Positions 19,609 through 29,960 of a stretch of DNA of 64,000 nt are shown one piece after another. Numbering within the stretch: the stretch's first letter is position 1; each line of letters opens with the position of its first letter. The translations under genes were made by a program, and so were the position numbers. A model generated the notes under the pieces. It worked only from the letters and a program-made list of their open reading frames with translations, was not told where the DNA came from and ran no database searches. This DNA comes from Enterovibrio qingdaonensis (GTDB lineage: Bacteria; Pseudomonadota; Gammaproteobacteria; Enterobacterales; Vibrionaceae): contig NZ_JAJUBB010000003.1 in the NCBI RefSeq assembly GCF_028683135.1, positions 124,001 to 188,000 of the forward strand, read 5' to 3'.

Positions 19609-22224
19609 ATGGCACAACAACCTCAGGCAAAGTATCGTAAAGACTACAAGGCCCCCGATTTCACCATTACCCAAATCGATTTAGACTTTGATCTCCGAAA
19701 ATCACACACCGTTGTGATTGCAAAAAGTCAGGTGAAACAACTCACTGCGGGCAGTGATACCTTAACGCTAGATGGTGAAGGACTGACACTTCGCCGTGTA
19801 GAGATAAATGGCACTGAATGGTCGAGTTTTGAAGAAGGGCCAGAAGGGCTTGTTCTGACCAATCTACCGCAACAGTTCACGCTGTTAATAGAAACTGAAA
19901 TTGACCCGTCGGCGAATACATCACTGGAAGGACTCTATCTTTCAGACGGCGCATATTGTACGCAGTGTGAAGCGGAAGGTTTTCGTCGAATTACTTACTA
20001 CTTAGATCGTCCAGATGTGTTGGCGAAGTTCACGACTAAAATCACCGCTGACAAATCGGCATTTCCATTCTTGCTAAGCAATGGTAATAAGGTTGGCCAA
20101 GGAGAAATTGACGGTGGTCGTCATTGGGTTCAGTGGGAAGACCCATTCGCAAAACCAAGCTACTTGTTTGCATTAGTCGCCGGTGATTTTGATTTACTAC
20201 AAGATACGTTCACAACCCGAAGTGGTCGAGACGTCGCACTCGAAATCTTTGTGGATAAGGGAAATTTGGCGCGTGCTTCGCATGCAATGACGTCACTAAA
20301 ACACTCGATGAAGTGGGACGAAGATCGTTTTGGTCTCGAGTACGACTTAGATATCTACATGATTGTAGCCGTTGATTTCTTCAACATGGGCGCAATGGAA
20401 AACAAAGGATTGAATGTCTTTAACTCTAAGTTTGTGTTGGCAAATTCAGATACGGCGACTGATACAGATTACTTGGGAATTGAGTCAGTCATCGGCCACG
20501 AGTATTTCCATAACTGGACGGGTAACCGAGTTACGTGTCGAGACTGGTTCCAGTTAAGCCTAAAGGAAGGTCTGACTGTTTTCCGCGATCAAGAATTTTC
20601 TTCTGACCTTGGCTCAAGAGCAGTTAACCGAATCAACAATGTACGCATCATGCGCGGTCCTCAATTTGCTGAAGATTGTAGCCCGATGGCACACCCAATT
20701 CGACCTGAAAAAGTCATAGAGATGAATAACTTCTATACGCTGACGGTGTATGAAAAGGGCAGTGAAGTTATTCGAATGATGCATACGCTTTTAGGCGAAA
20801 CAAATTTCCAAAAAGGCATGAAGCTATACTTCGAACGTCATGATGGAACCGCTGCGACCTGCGAAGATTTTGTCAAGGCGATGGAAGATGCATCTGGAAC
20901 TGACCTTGGCCAGTTCCGATTATGGTATAGCCAGTCGGGAACACCAGAGTTAACCGTTTCTTCGGCCTACGATATTGAACAAAAAACACTGACGCTGACG
21001 GTTAATCAAACGACGCGACCAACAGCAGATCAAAAAGAGAAGGCCCCTCTATTAATTCCATTCGACATAGAGCTATATGGTGAAGACGGCAGCGTTATTG
21101 AGTTACAGTGTAACAATGAAAAAGTAGAGAACGTTCTGCATGTGAATCAAGAAACGCAGGAGTTTGTGTTCGAAAACGTTAACGAGAAACCGGTTATTTC
21201 GATGTTGCGTGAGTTTTCTGCTCCCGTAAAACTGACGTTTGAGTACACGGATGAAGAGTTAGTATTTTTGATGGTGCATGCCAGAAACGAATTTGCGCGT
21301 TGGGATGCAGGTCAGATGCTCTTGGCTAAACACATCAAACAAAATGTTGCGCGCATCCAAAAGGGTGAAGCGTTTGTTCTGCCTGGAGATGTTGTTGATG
21401 CATTTCGTGGTGTACTGCTTGATGGCTCTCTTGACGTTGCACTTATCGCAGAAATTCTGACGCTACCAAGCGAGAATGAAATTGGTGGTTGGTTTGAAGA
21501 AGTGGATGTGGATGCGATCAATCAAGTACGAAGTGCGATCAAACAAAGACTGGCCGTTGATCTATGTGATGAATTGAGTGCCGTCTACCATACATTACAC
21601 CAAGGCGAATATACGATTGAGCATGAAGCCATTGGAAAGCGCAGTCTTCGCAATGTTTGCTTGGGCTATTTGGCGCAACTAGACAATGGTGATGCACTTG
21701 TACGTGAGCACTTTAATGTCGCAAACAATATGACAGATACAGCGGCCGCCTTAGCCGCTGCGAACCATGCAGAACTGCCTGCACGTGCCGAACTGATGAA
21801 GATATTTAGTGACAAGTGGACACATGATGGCCTGGTGATGGACAAATGGTTTATGCTTCAGGGCTGCAATCCCGCTGTCGGTGCATTGGCGAATGTGAAA
21901 GCGCAAATGTCGCATCCTGCGTTTAGTTTAAAAAACCCAAACCGTACACGTTCTCTGGTAGGGGCATTCTGTAATAACAACCCACTGCATTTCCACGCAA
22001 AAGACGGCTCGGGTTATGAATTCCTTACTGACATCCTTATTCAGTTGAATGCATCTAACCCGCAAGTTGCGTCTCGTTTGATTGATCCACTGCTTAAGTT
22101 CGGACGGTTTGACAAAGATCGTCAGGCGTTGATGCGTCAGTCTCTTGAGCGCTTAGCCGCACTCGACGATCTTGCGAAAGATCTTTATGAAAAAATTAAC
22201 AAGGCGTTGGATGCCACATCTTGA
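19609..22224 (+). CDS. pepN: Aminopeptidase N
   Basis: 871 residues (E. coli 870), a cytosolic M1-family zinc aminopeptidase. The exopeptidase motif GAMEN is near residue 261, and the zinc motif HEYFHNW at about 297-303 is followed by the third ligand Glu in LKEGLTVFRDQEF. The C-terminal helical domain is complete. A good AAAGGAAA ribosome site precedes the ATG. It ends just before a terminator that adjoins the DUF2835 gene. Confidence 0.97.
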   Translation: MAQQPQAKYRKDYKAPDFTITQIDLDFDLRKSHTVVIAKSQVKQLTAGSDTLTLDGEGLTLRRVEINGTEWSSFEEGPEGLVLTNLPQQFTLLIETEIDPSANTSLEGLYLSDGAYCTQCEAEGFRRITYYLDRPDVLAKFTTKITADKSAFPFLLSNGNKVGQGEIDGGRHWVQWEDPFAKPSYLFALVAGDFDLLQDTFTTRSGRDVALEIFVDKGNLARASHAMTSLKHSMKWDEDRFGLEYDLDIYMIVAVDFFNMGAMENKGLNVFNSKFVLANSDTATDTDYLGIESVIGHEYFHNWTGNRVTCRDWFQLSLKEGLTVFRDQEFSSDLGSRAVNRINNVRIMRGPQFAEDCSPMAHPIRPEKVIEMNNFYTLTVYEKGSEVIRMMHTLLGETNFQKGMKLYFERHDGTAATCEDFVKAMEDASGTDLGQFRLWYSQSGTPELTVSSAYDIEQKTLTLTVNQTTRPTADQKEKAPLLIPFDIELYGEDGSVIELQCNNEKVENVLHVNQETQEFVFENVNEKPVISMLREFSAPVKLTFEYTDEELVFLMVHARNEFARWDAGQMLLAKHIKQNVARIQKGEAFVLPGDVVDAFRGVLLDGSLDVALIAEILTLPSENEIGGWFEEVDVDAINQVRSAIKQRLAVDLCDELSAVYHTLHQGEYTIEHEAIGKRSLRNVCLGYLAQLDNGDALVREHFNVANNMTDTAAALAAANHAELPARAELMKIFSDKWTHDGLVMDKWFMLQGCNPAVGALANVKAQMSHPAFSLKNPNRTRSLVGAFCNNNPLHFHAKDGSGYEFLTDILIQLNASNPQVASRLIDPLLKFGRFDKDRQALMRQSLERLAALDDLAKDLYEKINKALDATS

Positions 22225-22248
22225 TTAATTTCTGGAATTAAGTAATTT

Positions 22249-22277
22249 AAAAGCCGTCTTCAATAGGGCGGCTTTTT
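22249..22277 (+). terminator. Terminator of pepN overlapping the DUF2835 ribosome site
   Basis: Stem AAAAGCCG / CGGCTTTT with a 10-12 nt loop and a T-run ending 1 base before the ATG at 22279. The only SD-like sequence of the next gene (AGGGCGG) is inside the hairpin. Confidence 0.75.
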
Positions 22278-22278
22278 T

Positions 22279-22506
22279 ATGAACTCAAGTGTCTATTACT
22301 TTTCCGTTGATATTTCTTACCACATTTTTCAGCAACACTATGCCGGTGTAGCAGCCAATGTTGTGGTTACGACAGATAATGGGTTAACTCTCCAGCTTCC
22401 GGCCTCTAGACTGCGTCCATATTTAAGTCAACTGGGTGTAAAAGGGAGATTTCGTCTGATTGTGGATGAAAATAACCGTTTTACGTCACTCGACAAAATG
22501 GTTTAA
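22279..22506 (+). CDS. DUF2835 family protein
   Basis: 75 residues, a single-domain protein (YYFSVDISYHIFQQHYAG...LQLPASRLRPYL...GRFRLIVDENNRF) of the DUF2835 family known in Vibrio and relatives, of unknown function and cytosolic by sequence. Neighbours pepN and gdhB are the usual context. The ATG immediately follows the pepN terminator T-run, so expression probably depends on terminator read-through or an overlapping promoter. No alternative in-frame start fits. Confidence 0.85.
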   Translation: MNSSVYYFSVDISYHIFQQHYAGVAANVVVTTDNGLTLQLPASRLRPYLSQLGVKGRFRLIVDENNRFTSLDKMV

Positions 22507-22661
22507 ACCGTACGTCAATCACATATCTAAAAACTCCTGCCGGATTAACGTTTTTTAATGTAACGTTTTTATTAACAACGCCGTAAACTACTTCATAAGT
22601 CGCAAAGACTGATTAACCTCTATACTCATAGCGATTACATAAAAAATAAATGGAGTAAGCC

Positions 22662-25600
22662 ATGACCGCGCGTGACCCTATTGTGCCGGTGTTGCTTGAG
22701 AAAGTTTATCATCTGATTGCTGAAAAACTGGATAAGAAACAACAGCCGCTCGTAGAGACTTTGGCAAAAAGGATTCTCGGACCCATTTCTGACGACGATC
22801 TTCAGGAAAGAAATGAGTCTGACCTTTATGGTGCAGTAATAAGTCTCTGGCACCACCTTAATAACTACGATCAATCCACCATCTATGTAAAAGTCTTTAA
22901 CCCCACGCTCAGCGGTAATGGCTGGCAGTCCACACATACCATTGTCGAAATACTTACTCCTGATGCACCATTTTTAGTCGACTCTGTCCGTATGGCTCTG
23001 AATCGACTGGATATCGCGACGCACTTAATGCTCAATGGACCGCATCGAATTGTCAAAGACAGTAACGGTAATGTCACCGAAATCGGTGGGGACAAAGGGG
23101 AGAGGCAAACGGTCTTCCATATCGAAGTCGATAGGATGACAAATAAGAAAGAGATGTCTGCGTTAGAAAAAGAACTAATGGAGACATTAAATGACGTTGC
23201 TCTTGTCGTTAATGATTGGCAGTCGATGCAAGTGCAAGTTAAACAGATCATCGACACGCTGAAAAAAGAAAAACCTGTCGTTGAAAAAGAACGTCAGGTC
23301 GAAGCGATTGAGTTTTTAGAATGGATTGCGTCCCATAACTTTACGTTTATGGGGTACAAGTATTATGAACTGAACGCGATAGAAGGGGATCATATTTTAA
23401 TCCCTTCAAAAGATCCGGGTTTAGGGTTAGCCAAGAAACTCGATTTAAAGCGTCCGGGAATGAAGCTTTCCGATATGCCTGAATCGGCACGTGCAACTGC
23501 GCTCAGAAAAGAAATTTTAATCATTAATAAAGGCAGTAGTAAGTCTCGCGTTCACCGTCCGGCATATATGGATTATATCGGTGTTAAGTGTTTTGATAAA
23601 AAGGGTAACGTTGTCGGCGAACACCGTTTCCACGGGCTCTATGCCTCGTCCGCTTATAATCAATCCACCAGCAACATTCCGGTATTACGCAACAAAGTTA
23701 ATCGGATCCTCGAGATCAGTGGTTACTACGAAGGATCGCATTCGTGGAAAGCACTGGCAAACATCATTGAAAACTTCCCACGAGACGAGCTTTTCCAAGC
23801 AACTGAGATGGAAATGCTTGATATTGGTATGGGGATCGTTCAAGTACAAGATCGCGATATGCTTCGTGCGTTTGTGCGTCGTGACCCTTTCGGACGCTTC
23901 TTTTCTTGCATGGTCTATGTCGCAAGGGAGCGTTACAACACCGAGTTCCGTCGTGTGACTCAACGTATTTTGAAAAATTACTTTGGGTCTGAACAGGAAG
24001 TTGAATTTAATACCTTCTTCTCGGAAAGCCCATTGGCAAGGACTCATTACATTGTGCGTGTCGAGAATAACAATTTTGATATCGACGTGAAAAAGCTAGA
24101 GCAAAACCTCACTGAAGCGGCATCGTCTTGGGATGATCGTTTGCAAGAAGCTGTTATTGCTAACTTTGGTGAAAACAGCGGTACCCCCATTGCCAAACGT
24201 TACCTGCGTGCATTCCCACGCTCTTATAAAGAGGCAATGCTGCCGGGTTCTGCGGTTGCGGATATTGAACGTCTTGAAAACCTCAGTGAAGATAAAAAGC
24301 TCGATATGCTCTTTTATCGTCCTCAGGAAGAACCCGCGTCATCTTGTGCAGTGCGTTTGAAACTGTTCCAAAAAGATGAAGCGATACACCTGTCTGATGT
24401 GATGCCGATGCTCGAAAACCTCGGCCTTCGCGTCATTGGTGAGGCACCGTATAAAGTAGAAACAACCTCTGGCGACACATATTGGATCCTTGATTTCTCG
24501 ATGCTGCACTCCGCAAGCAAGGGCTTTGACCTGTCAGAAGCGCGCGATCGTTTCCAAGAGGCGTTTGCTGGTATATGGCATGGACGTTTAGAAAGCGATG
24601 GGTTTAACCGACTTGTCCTTAATGCAGGGCTGAGTGGTAGGGAAGCGACGATTCTTCGTGCTTATGCACGCTATATGCGTCAAGTTGCGTTCCCATTTAG
24701 TCAGGCATACATTGAGGAAACACTGGCATCGCATGCCGACCTGGCGCAGTTGCTGGTTGATCTGTTTAATAAACGTTTTGACCCAGCTAAGAATAGCCAG
24801 AAAGAACAGACAAAGATCATTACTAAAATAGAGGAAGAGCTCGAGCAAGTTGAGAGTTTGGATGATGATCGTATCATTCGCCGCTATATGGAAATGATTC
24901 TAGCGACTCTGCGTACCAATTATTTCCAGACAGATGGGTCAACAGGGGCACTGAAAGATTACATTTCCTTTAAGTTGCAGCCCCAGAAAATTCCTGAAAT
25001 TCCAAAACCTATCCCAGCGTTCGAGATTTTCGTTTACTCGGCGGATATTGAAGGTGTTCATCTGCGAGGCGGCAAAGTCGCACGTGGCGGATTGCGTTGG
25101 TCTGATCGCCAAGAGGATTTCCGTACAGAAGTCTTAGGTCTTGTTAAAGCGCAGCAAGTTAAGAACACAGTTATTGTTCCAGTAGGTGCAAAAGGTGGTT
25201 TTGTTTGTAAGAAACAACATCATTTGACGAATCGCGATGAAATTTTTGCGGAAGGTCAGCGTTGCTACCGTATCTTTATCAAGGGTCTGTTAGATATAAC
25301 CGACAACATTGTTGAAGGCGAGTTGGCTCCGCCGCCAAGCGTTGTTAGGCATGATGAAGATGACTCGTACCTGGTTGTTGCAGCAGATAAAGGTACGGCC
25401 ACCTTCTCTGATTTGGCTAACTCGGTGTCAGAAGAATACAACTTCTGGCTGGGTGATGCTTTCGCTTCGGGTGGATCTAATGGTTACGATCACAAGGCCA
25501 TGGGTATCACGGCAAAAGGCGGTTGGGAGTCGGTTAAACGTCACTTCCGAGAAATTGGTATTAATTGCCAAGAAACTGACTTTACGTGTGTCGCCATCGG

Positions 25601-27479
25601 GGATATGGCTGGTGATGTATTTGGTAACGGCATGCTCTTGTCGAAACATATTCGACTGGTTGCGGCATTTAACCATATGCATATCTTTATTGACCCGACG
25701 CCGGATTCTGCCAAATCTTGGGTAGAAAGGGATCGACTGTTTAAACTGCCACGATCCAGTTGGGAAGATTACAACGCAAAACTGATTTCGAAAGGTGGCG
25801 GTATTTTCTCTCGTCGTTCGAAATCTATCGAACTGACACCTGAAATTCAAAAAATGCTGGGCGTGCGCAAGCAAACCATGACGCCAAATGAGTTGATCAA
25901 ACAGATCTTGAAATCAAATGTGGATCTGCTTTGGAATGGCGGTATTGGTACGTATGTGAAGTCAGAGTCGGAAACGCATACTGAAGTTGGTGACCGCGCC
26001 AATGATTCACTTCGTGTTAACGGCAGTGAGTTGGGTGCAAGGATCGTTGGTGAAGGTGGCAACTTGGGCATGACTCAGCTGGCACGTATAGAGTTCGCGA
26101 TGAATGGTGGCCTCGTCAACACTGACTTTATTGATAATGTTGGTGGTGTTGACTGCTCAGACAATGAAGTAAACATCAAGATCTTGCTGAACAGCTTGGT
26201 TGCAGCAGGGGATTTGACATACAAGCAGCGTAATGAATTGCTTGAGCGAATGGAAGATGAAGTGTCTGACATTGTTTTGGATGATGCATACTGCCAAAGC
26301 GAGTCGATTTCAGTCACTGCTGAGCAGCAAGTTGCATTACTCAAAGAACAAATTCGCTTTATTCATTACCTTGAAAAAGACGGTAAGTTGGACAGACAAC
26401 TAGAGAACTTACCGGATGATGAAACCTTGGCAGAAAGACAACTGCACGGCAAAGGTCTGACTAGACCAGAGATTGCCGTGCTGGTGGCCTATGGGAAAAT
26501 GGTGCTCAAAGAGCAACTGGTGATTGAACAAATCACGAAAGATGACCATTTTGGTAAGTTATTGCCGGATTACTTCCCAACAGAGTTACAACGTAACTAC
26601 CGTGATGCTATGGAAACGCACCCTCTGAGAGGGGAAATCATAGCAACTAGCCTTGCAAATCAAATGTCTAACGACATGGGATTCAATTTCGTCACGCGTA
26701 TGCAAGATGAAACTGGGGCGAGAGTCGGTGATATTGCGTCGGCCTATGCGATTGCACGTGAAGTCTTTGAGTTTGGTAAAACCTTCGAAGACATCCGCGC
26801 TCTAGATAACCAACTGCCAGCACAGGTTCAGTACGCGGTAATGTTCCGTTGTCGTCGAACGCTACGCCGGGCAACACGTTGGATCTTGCGTAATCCTATG
26901 AAGGAAAAGGGCATTGAACAATTAGTCGCTTTCTATAAGCCTGCGGTTAACAACATTGCCGATAATCTTGAGAAGTACTTGGTGCCATCTGAAATTAAAG
27001 AGCATGAGCATCAAAGTAAAGAATACATGGACAAAGGCGTACCTAAAGCGATTGCTGATAAAGTAGCCCGTCTAAGTAGTCTGTTTGCTGGCTTGGATCT
27101 AGCGCAAGTCTCTGATCAAAGCGAACAGCCGTTCGATGTGGTGGCTCGCCTTTACTTTGTCTTGGGTGATACCTTGTCCCTTCATTGGTTCCTCAAACAG
27201 ATCACCAATCAGCCAGTTGAAAACCACTGGCAAGCATTAGCGCGAGCATCATTCCGAGAAGATTTGGATTGGCAGCAACGTATGTTGACCGCTCATATCT
27301 TGGAAGGAATGAAGAAAGGCGAGTCTGCAGAACTTGGTTTAGAGGCTTGGATGGTCGAACATGCAGTGAGTTTGGGGCGTTGGGAGAGCATCGTAGCCGA
27401 GTTTAAAGTCGGTACTGCGCATGAATTTGCAAAATTCTCTGTCGCATTGCGAGAACTGACGCTTTTAAATTTGAATTAA
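22662..27479 (+). CDS. gdhB: NAD-dependent glutamate dehydrogenase, 180-kDa class
   Basis: 1605 residues, the length of the large GDH class. Oxidatively deaminates glutamate to 2-oxoglutarate, a catabolic role. The N-terminal half holds ACT-like regulatory regions; the catalytic part begins near residue 720. The Rossmann/GDH core contains [21 protein letters not shown] (substrate Lys near 845) and [11 protein letters not shown]. The upstream -10-like TATACT is at 22621-22626. The gene is followed by a strong terminator. Confidence 0.96.
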   Translation: MTARDPIVPVLLEKVYHLIAEKLDKKQQPLVETLAKRILGPISDDDLQERNESDLYGAVISLWHHLNNYDQSTIYVKVFNPTLSGNGWQSTHTIVEILTPDAPFLVDSVRMALNRLDIATHLMLNGPHRIVKDSNGNVTEIGGDKGERQTVFHIEVDRMTNKKEMSALEKELMETLNDVALVVNDWQSMQVQVKQIIDTLKKEKPVVEKERQVEAIEFLEWIASHNFTFMGYKYYELNAIEGDHILIPSKDPGLGLAKKLDLKRPGMKLSDMPESARATALRKEILIINKGSSKSRVHRPAYMDYIGVKCFDKKGNVVGEHRFHGLYASSAYNQSTSNIPVLRNKVNRILEISGYYEGSHSWKALANIIENFPRDELFQATEMEMLDIGMGIVQVQDRDMLRAFVRRDPFGRFFSCMVYVARERYNTEFRRVTQRILKNYFGSEQEVEFNTFFSESPLARTHYIVRVENNNFDIDVKKLEQNLTEAASSWDDRLQEAVIANFGENSGTPIAKRYLRAFPRSYKEAMLPGSAVADIERLENLSEDKKLDMLFYRPQEEPASSCAVRLKLFQKDEAIHLSDVMPMLENLGLRVIGEAPYKVETTSGDTYWILDFSMLHSASKGFDLSEARDRFQEAFAGIWHGRLESDGFNRLVLNAGLSGREATILRAYARYMRQVAFPFSQAYIEETLASHADLAQLLVDLFNKRFDPAKNSQKEQTKIITKIEEELEQVESLDDDRIIRRYMEMILATLRTNYFQTDGSTGALKDYISFKLQPQKIPEIPKPIPAFEIFVYSADIEGVHLRGGKVARGGLRWSDRQEDFRTEVLGLVKAQQVKNTVIVPVGAKGGFVCKKQHHLTNRDEIFAEGQRCYRIFIKGLLDITDNIVEGELAPPPSVVRHDEDDSYLVVAADKGTATFSDLANSVSEEYNFWLGDAFASGGSNGYDHKAMGITAKGGWESVKRHFREIGINCQETDFTCVAIGDMAGDVFGNGMLLSKHIRLVAAFNHMHIFIDPTPDSAKSWVERDRLFKLPRSSWEDYNAKLISKGGGIFSRRSKSIELTPEIQKMLGVRKQTMTPNELIKQILKSNVDLLWNGGIGTYVKSESETHTEVGDRANDSLRVNGSELGARIVGEGGNLGMTQLARIEFAMNGGLVNTDFIDNVGGVDCSDNEVNIKILLNSLVAAGDLTYKQRNELLERMEDEVSDIVLDDAYCQSESISVTAEQQVALLKEQIRFIHYLEKDGKLDRQLENLPDDETLAERQLHGKGLTRPEIAVLVAYGKMVLKEQLVIEQITKDDHFGKLLPDYFPTELQRNYRDAMETHPLRGEIIATSLANQMSNDMGFNFVTRMQDETGARVGDIASAYAIAREVFEFGKTFEDIRALDNQLPAQVQYAVMFRCRRTLRRATRWILRNPMKEKGIEQLVAFYKPAVNNIADNLEKYLVPSEIKEHEHQSKEYMDKGVPKAIADKVARLSSLFAGLDLAQVSDQSEQPFDVVARLYFVLGDTLSLHWFLKQITNQPVENHWQALARASFREDLDWQQRMLTAHILEGMKKGESAELGLEAWMVEHAVSLGRWESIVAEFKVGTAHEFAKFSVALRELTLLNLN

Positions 27480-27501
27480 GGCCACAAACCGTTGATAATA
27501 C

Positions 27502-27529
27502 AGCCCCGTTTATTCGGGGCTTTTTTTTT
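27502..27529 (+). terminator. Rho-independent terminator after gdhB
   Basis: AGCCCCG / CGGGGCT with a 6-nt loop followed by nine T, 10 bp before the pyrD start. Confidence 0.9.
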
Positions 27530-27538
27530 GGAGGTTAC

Positions 27539-28549
27539 ATGATGTACCGCCTCGCCAGAACGGCAATATTCCAGTTGGACCCAGAGCATGCTCATGATCT
27601 GGCAATGAAAAACTTTAAACGCTTTACTGGCACACCTCTCGATATTTTCTATCGTCAAAATCTTCCTCCTCGTCCTACTCAAGTTATGGGACTGCATTTT
27701 AAAAACCCTGTTGGTCTTGCCGCCGGTCTTGATAAAAACGGTGAATGCATTGAAGCATTTGGCGCAATGGGTTTTGGATTTATCGAAGTAGGGACCGTTA
27801 CGCCTCGTCCACAAGACGGAAACGACAAACCTCGCTTGTTCCGTGTTATTCCCGCTGAAGGGATCATCAACCGAATGGGTTTCAACAACCATGGTGTTGA
27901 CGCTTTAGTAGAGAACGTTAAGAAAGCGAAGTATGACGGTATTCTCGGCATTAATATCGGTAAGAACAAAGATACGCCGCTAGAAAATGGTAAAGACGAC
28001 TACCTGATTTGTATGGACAAAGTGTATGACCATGCAGGTTACATTGCGGTAAATATTTCTTCGCCTAACACGCCAGGATTGCGTTCACTACAATACGGTG
28101 AAGCTCTGGACGATCTTCTTTCTTCTCTTAAAGCGCGTCAGAATGAATTGGCGGAGTCTCGCGGTAAATATGTTCCGTTGGCACTAAAAATTGCGCCTGA
28201 CATGAGTGAAGAAGAGTTGGTTCAAGTTGCTGACTCCTTAGTCCGTCATGGTATCGATGGTGTTATCGCAACGAACACAACACTCGATCGCTCTTTGGTA
28301 GAAGGGATGCCTCACGCGCATGAAGCTGGTGGGTTGAGTGGCCGTCCTGTTCAAAACAAGAGCACAGAGGTCATTCGTCGTTTGCATCAAGAGCTGAATG
28401 GCAAACTTCCAATCATTGGTGTTGGTGGTATTGATTCAGTAATGTCTGCGAAAGAGAAGATGATGGCGGGTGCTGAACTTGTTCAGGTTTACTCGGGGTT
28501 CATTTACCATGGCCCTCGCTTGGTAAAAGACATCGTTAGAAATATCTGA
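27539..28549 (+). CDS. pyrD: Dihydroorotate dehydrogenase (quinone)
   Basis: 336 residues, class 2 membrane-associated enzyme of pyrimidine synthesis: dihydroorotate to orotate with quinone as acceptor. Typical segments are [33 protein letters not shown] with the catalytic Ser, and [15 protein letters not shown]. The N-terminal helix (residues 1-30) is the membrane-binding part of class 2. The start is one of two adjacent ATGs (27539 or 27542) after GGAGG. zapC follows, as in E. coli. Confidence 0.96.
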   Translation: MMYRLARTAIFQLDPEHAHDLAMKNFKRFTGTPLDIFYRQNLPPRPTQVMGLHFKNPVGLAAGLDKNGECIEAFGAMGFGFIEVGTVTPRPQDGNDKPRLFRVIPAEGIINRMGFNNHGVDALVENVKKAKYDGILGINIGKNKDTPLENGKDDYLICMDKVYDHAGYIAVNISSPNTPGLRSLQYGEALDDLLSSLKARQNELAESRGKYVPLALKIAPDMSEEELVQVADSLVRHGIDGVIATNTTLDRSLVEGMPHAHEAGGLSGRPVQNKSTEVIRRLHQELNGKLPIIGVGGIDSVMSAKEKMMAGAELVQVYSGFIYHGPRLVKDIVRNI

Positions 28550-28572
28550 CCATAGAAATAAAAAAGCAGTCG

Positions 28573-28602
28573 AAAAGGGGAATTTCATTTCCCCTTTTTT
28601 TT
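28573..28602 (+). terminator. Rho-independent terminator after pyrD
   Basis: AAAAGGGGAA / TTCCCCTTTT with a 6-nt loop and T-run. Confidence 0.9.
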
Positions 28603-28684
28603 TGTTTTTCCGCGATTAAACTTCGTAAAAGCACCTTAATTTCAGTGGTCACGGACCGATTCTCTGCAGGCGCAGGAGCGAATT

Positions 28685-29233
28685 ATGTTGAAACCAAATA
28701 ATGCATGGAAATGGTACTTCGACGAAGAAGCACAACAGCTGATGCTAGATTTGGGTAAAGATATGGTTTTCCGCGTTGCCATTGAAAAAAAGCATCTTAT
28801 CCCCGATGCGTTTGTTGATAACCCATTTTCAGTCGATGACGCATCTCTCTTTCAAGTGTACAACGAAGCACTACGTGTACTACCTCTTTCTAGCCCGCGT
28901 AGGGCGGAACTGATATTAAACGCAGTGGCAGCAAACCGCTTCCATAAACCGTTACTACCAAAAAGTTGGTTTTTCAAAACGATAGGCGACCATGCTACGC
29001 CAGCTGCAGGGTCAATTGTCGAGCTGAAAACTGACTTTGGCAGTGAAGCCTTTTTGGTGATTGAAAACTCTGGTTGTGCGTCATTATGTATGCATGCAGG
29101 AGAGTCGCCTTTGGCTCTGTCAGAATCAAAACAAATGCGGTTCTGTGAAGCGATAAAAGTAATGAATGACCGACTATCAGCATATGAAGAACAATATGAT
29201 AGTGGCAGTGGTCAGTATGCGTTGGTAGGCTGA
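28685..29233 (+). CDS. zapC: Cell division protein ZapC
   Basis: 182 residues (E. coli 180). ZapC binds FtsZ and promotes Z-ring bundling. The conserved N-terminal KPNNAWKWYFDEE corresponds to KPDDNWRWYYDEE in E. coli; SSPRRAELILNAVAANRF and PKSWFF follow, and IKVMNDRLSAYE near the end. Neighbour pyrD is the usual partner. Good GGAG ribosome site before the ATG. Confidence 0.93.
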   Translation: MLKPNNAWKWYFDEEAQQLMLDLGKDMVFRVAIEKKHLIPDAFVDNPFSVDDASLFQVYNEALRVLPLSSPRRAELILNAVAANRFHKPLLPKSWFFKTIGDHATPAAGSIVELKTDFGSEAFLVIENSGCASLCMHAGESPLALSESKQMRFCEAIKVMNDRLSAYEEQYDSGSGQYALVG

Positions 29234-29571
29234 TACAGTAATGTATCAGCCTTATTTCTTTCTAGAGGCGGCCTGTAAACCCACATCAAAAATCGCGCAA
29301 CCTATCACTCTTTAATCCCCAGAACGTCTCAAAAATCTCACCCAATTCGCTTCACAATCTCTCAAAACATATCGTAAAACCACGTATGGCGTATGCCGAT
29401 TTATCGCTTCTTGTATGCTTTTTACTGTTATTCCACAGTGATGTTCGTCACATATTGGTATCTATCTTCATTTTATCTTTGTTCATTTCAACGTAAAAAA
29501 ATACCAAATATCCATGTTTTTTAGAAACAAAAGGTAGCCAATTTCCGCATTTATTCATTAAAAACTCGTAC

Positions 29572-29583
29572 TGGTATATACCA
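29572..29583. promoter_or_regulatory. 12-bp palindrome TGGTATATACCA
   Basis: Perfect palindrome in the zapC-rlmL gap, of the type used as operators by GntR-like and other dimeric regulators. The regulator is unknown. Confidence 0.45.
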
Positions 29584-29674
29584 ATATCCGTACGGGTGGA
29601 TTGTTTCCCGTCAGGAAATCAATGATTCAGAGTGTCGACAACTTAAAAATTACATGTCTTTATTTTGTTGTATC

Positions 29675-29683
29675 TGTGGATAA
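29675..29683 (-). promoter_or_regulatory. DnaA box 1
   Basis: TGTGGATAA on +, i.e. the perfect R1-type box TTATCCACA on -. Confidence 0.6.
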
Positions 29684-29797
29684 GTGTGCGCTTACTAATT
29701 AATCGAAAAGGGCGGTGTTGTGATGGGATGAATGGAGACGGTGTCTTTATCATATGGGGATGAATTAAATGTTTCTTCTGGTAAACAAAAACTGGCG

Positions 29798-29806
29798 TGT
29801 GGATAA
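29798..29806 (-). promoter_or_regulatory. DnaA box 2
   Basis: Second perfect TTATCCACA on -, same orientation as box 1 and 123 bp from it. Confidence 0.6.
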
Positions 29807-29924
29807 GTTATATTCAGAGTATTGAAGCGTTAATAAAACATCTTGATGGGGGTGTTTGTGTAGCAAAGAGATGACTAAGTGAAGATTAATCCCAGTAGGT
29901 AGAGCGCGGCACGGGGTTTTCGGT

Positions 29925-29930
29925 TATAAT
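29925..29930 (+). promoter_or_regulatory. Candidate -10 element of the rlmL operon
   Basis: TATAAT 31 bp before the rlmL ATG. No good -35 is visible 17 bp upstream. Confidence 0.4.
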
Positions 29931-29960
29931 CGCGCGCAACATTCCTCAGTATCCATATCC

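Larger units (their letters stand above)
29234..29960. other. 727-bp AT-rich intergenic region zapC / rlmL
   Basis: The largest gap in the window. No credible ORF is present. It holds two perfect DnaA boxes (29675-29683 and 29798-29806), a 12-bp palindrome TGGTATATACCA (29572-29583) and a consensus-like -10 TATAAT (29925-29930) close to rlmL. In E. coli ycbX lies between zapC and rlmL, and it is missing here. Confidence 0.6.

Noticed and set aside
22621-22626. TATACT as gdhB promoter
   Set aside because: No -35 with usual spacing; kept only as a remark in the gdhB entry.
29890-29940. tRNA-like GTAGAGC word before rlmL
   Set aside because: No acceptor stem, anticodon arm or TTC arm can be formed around it.
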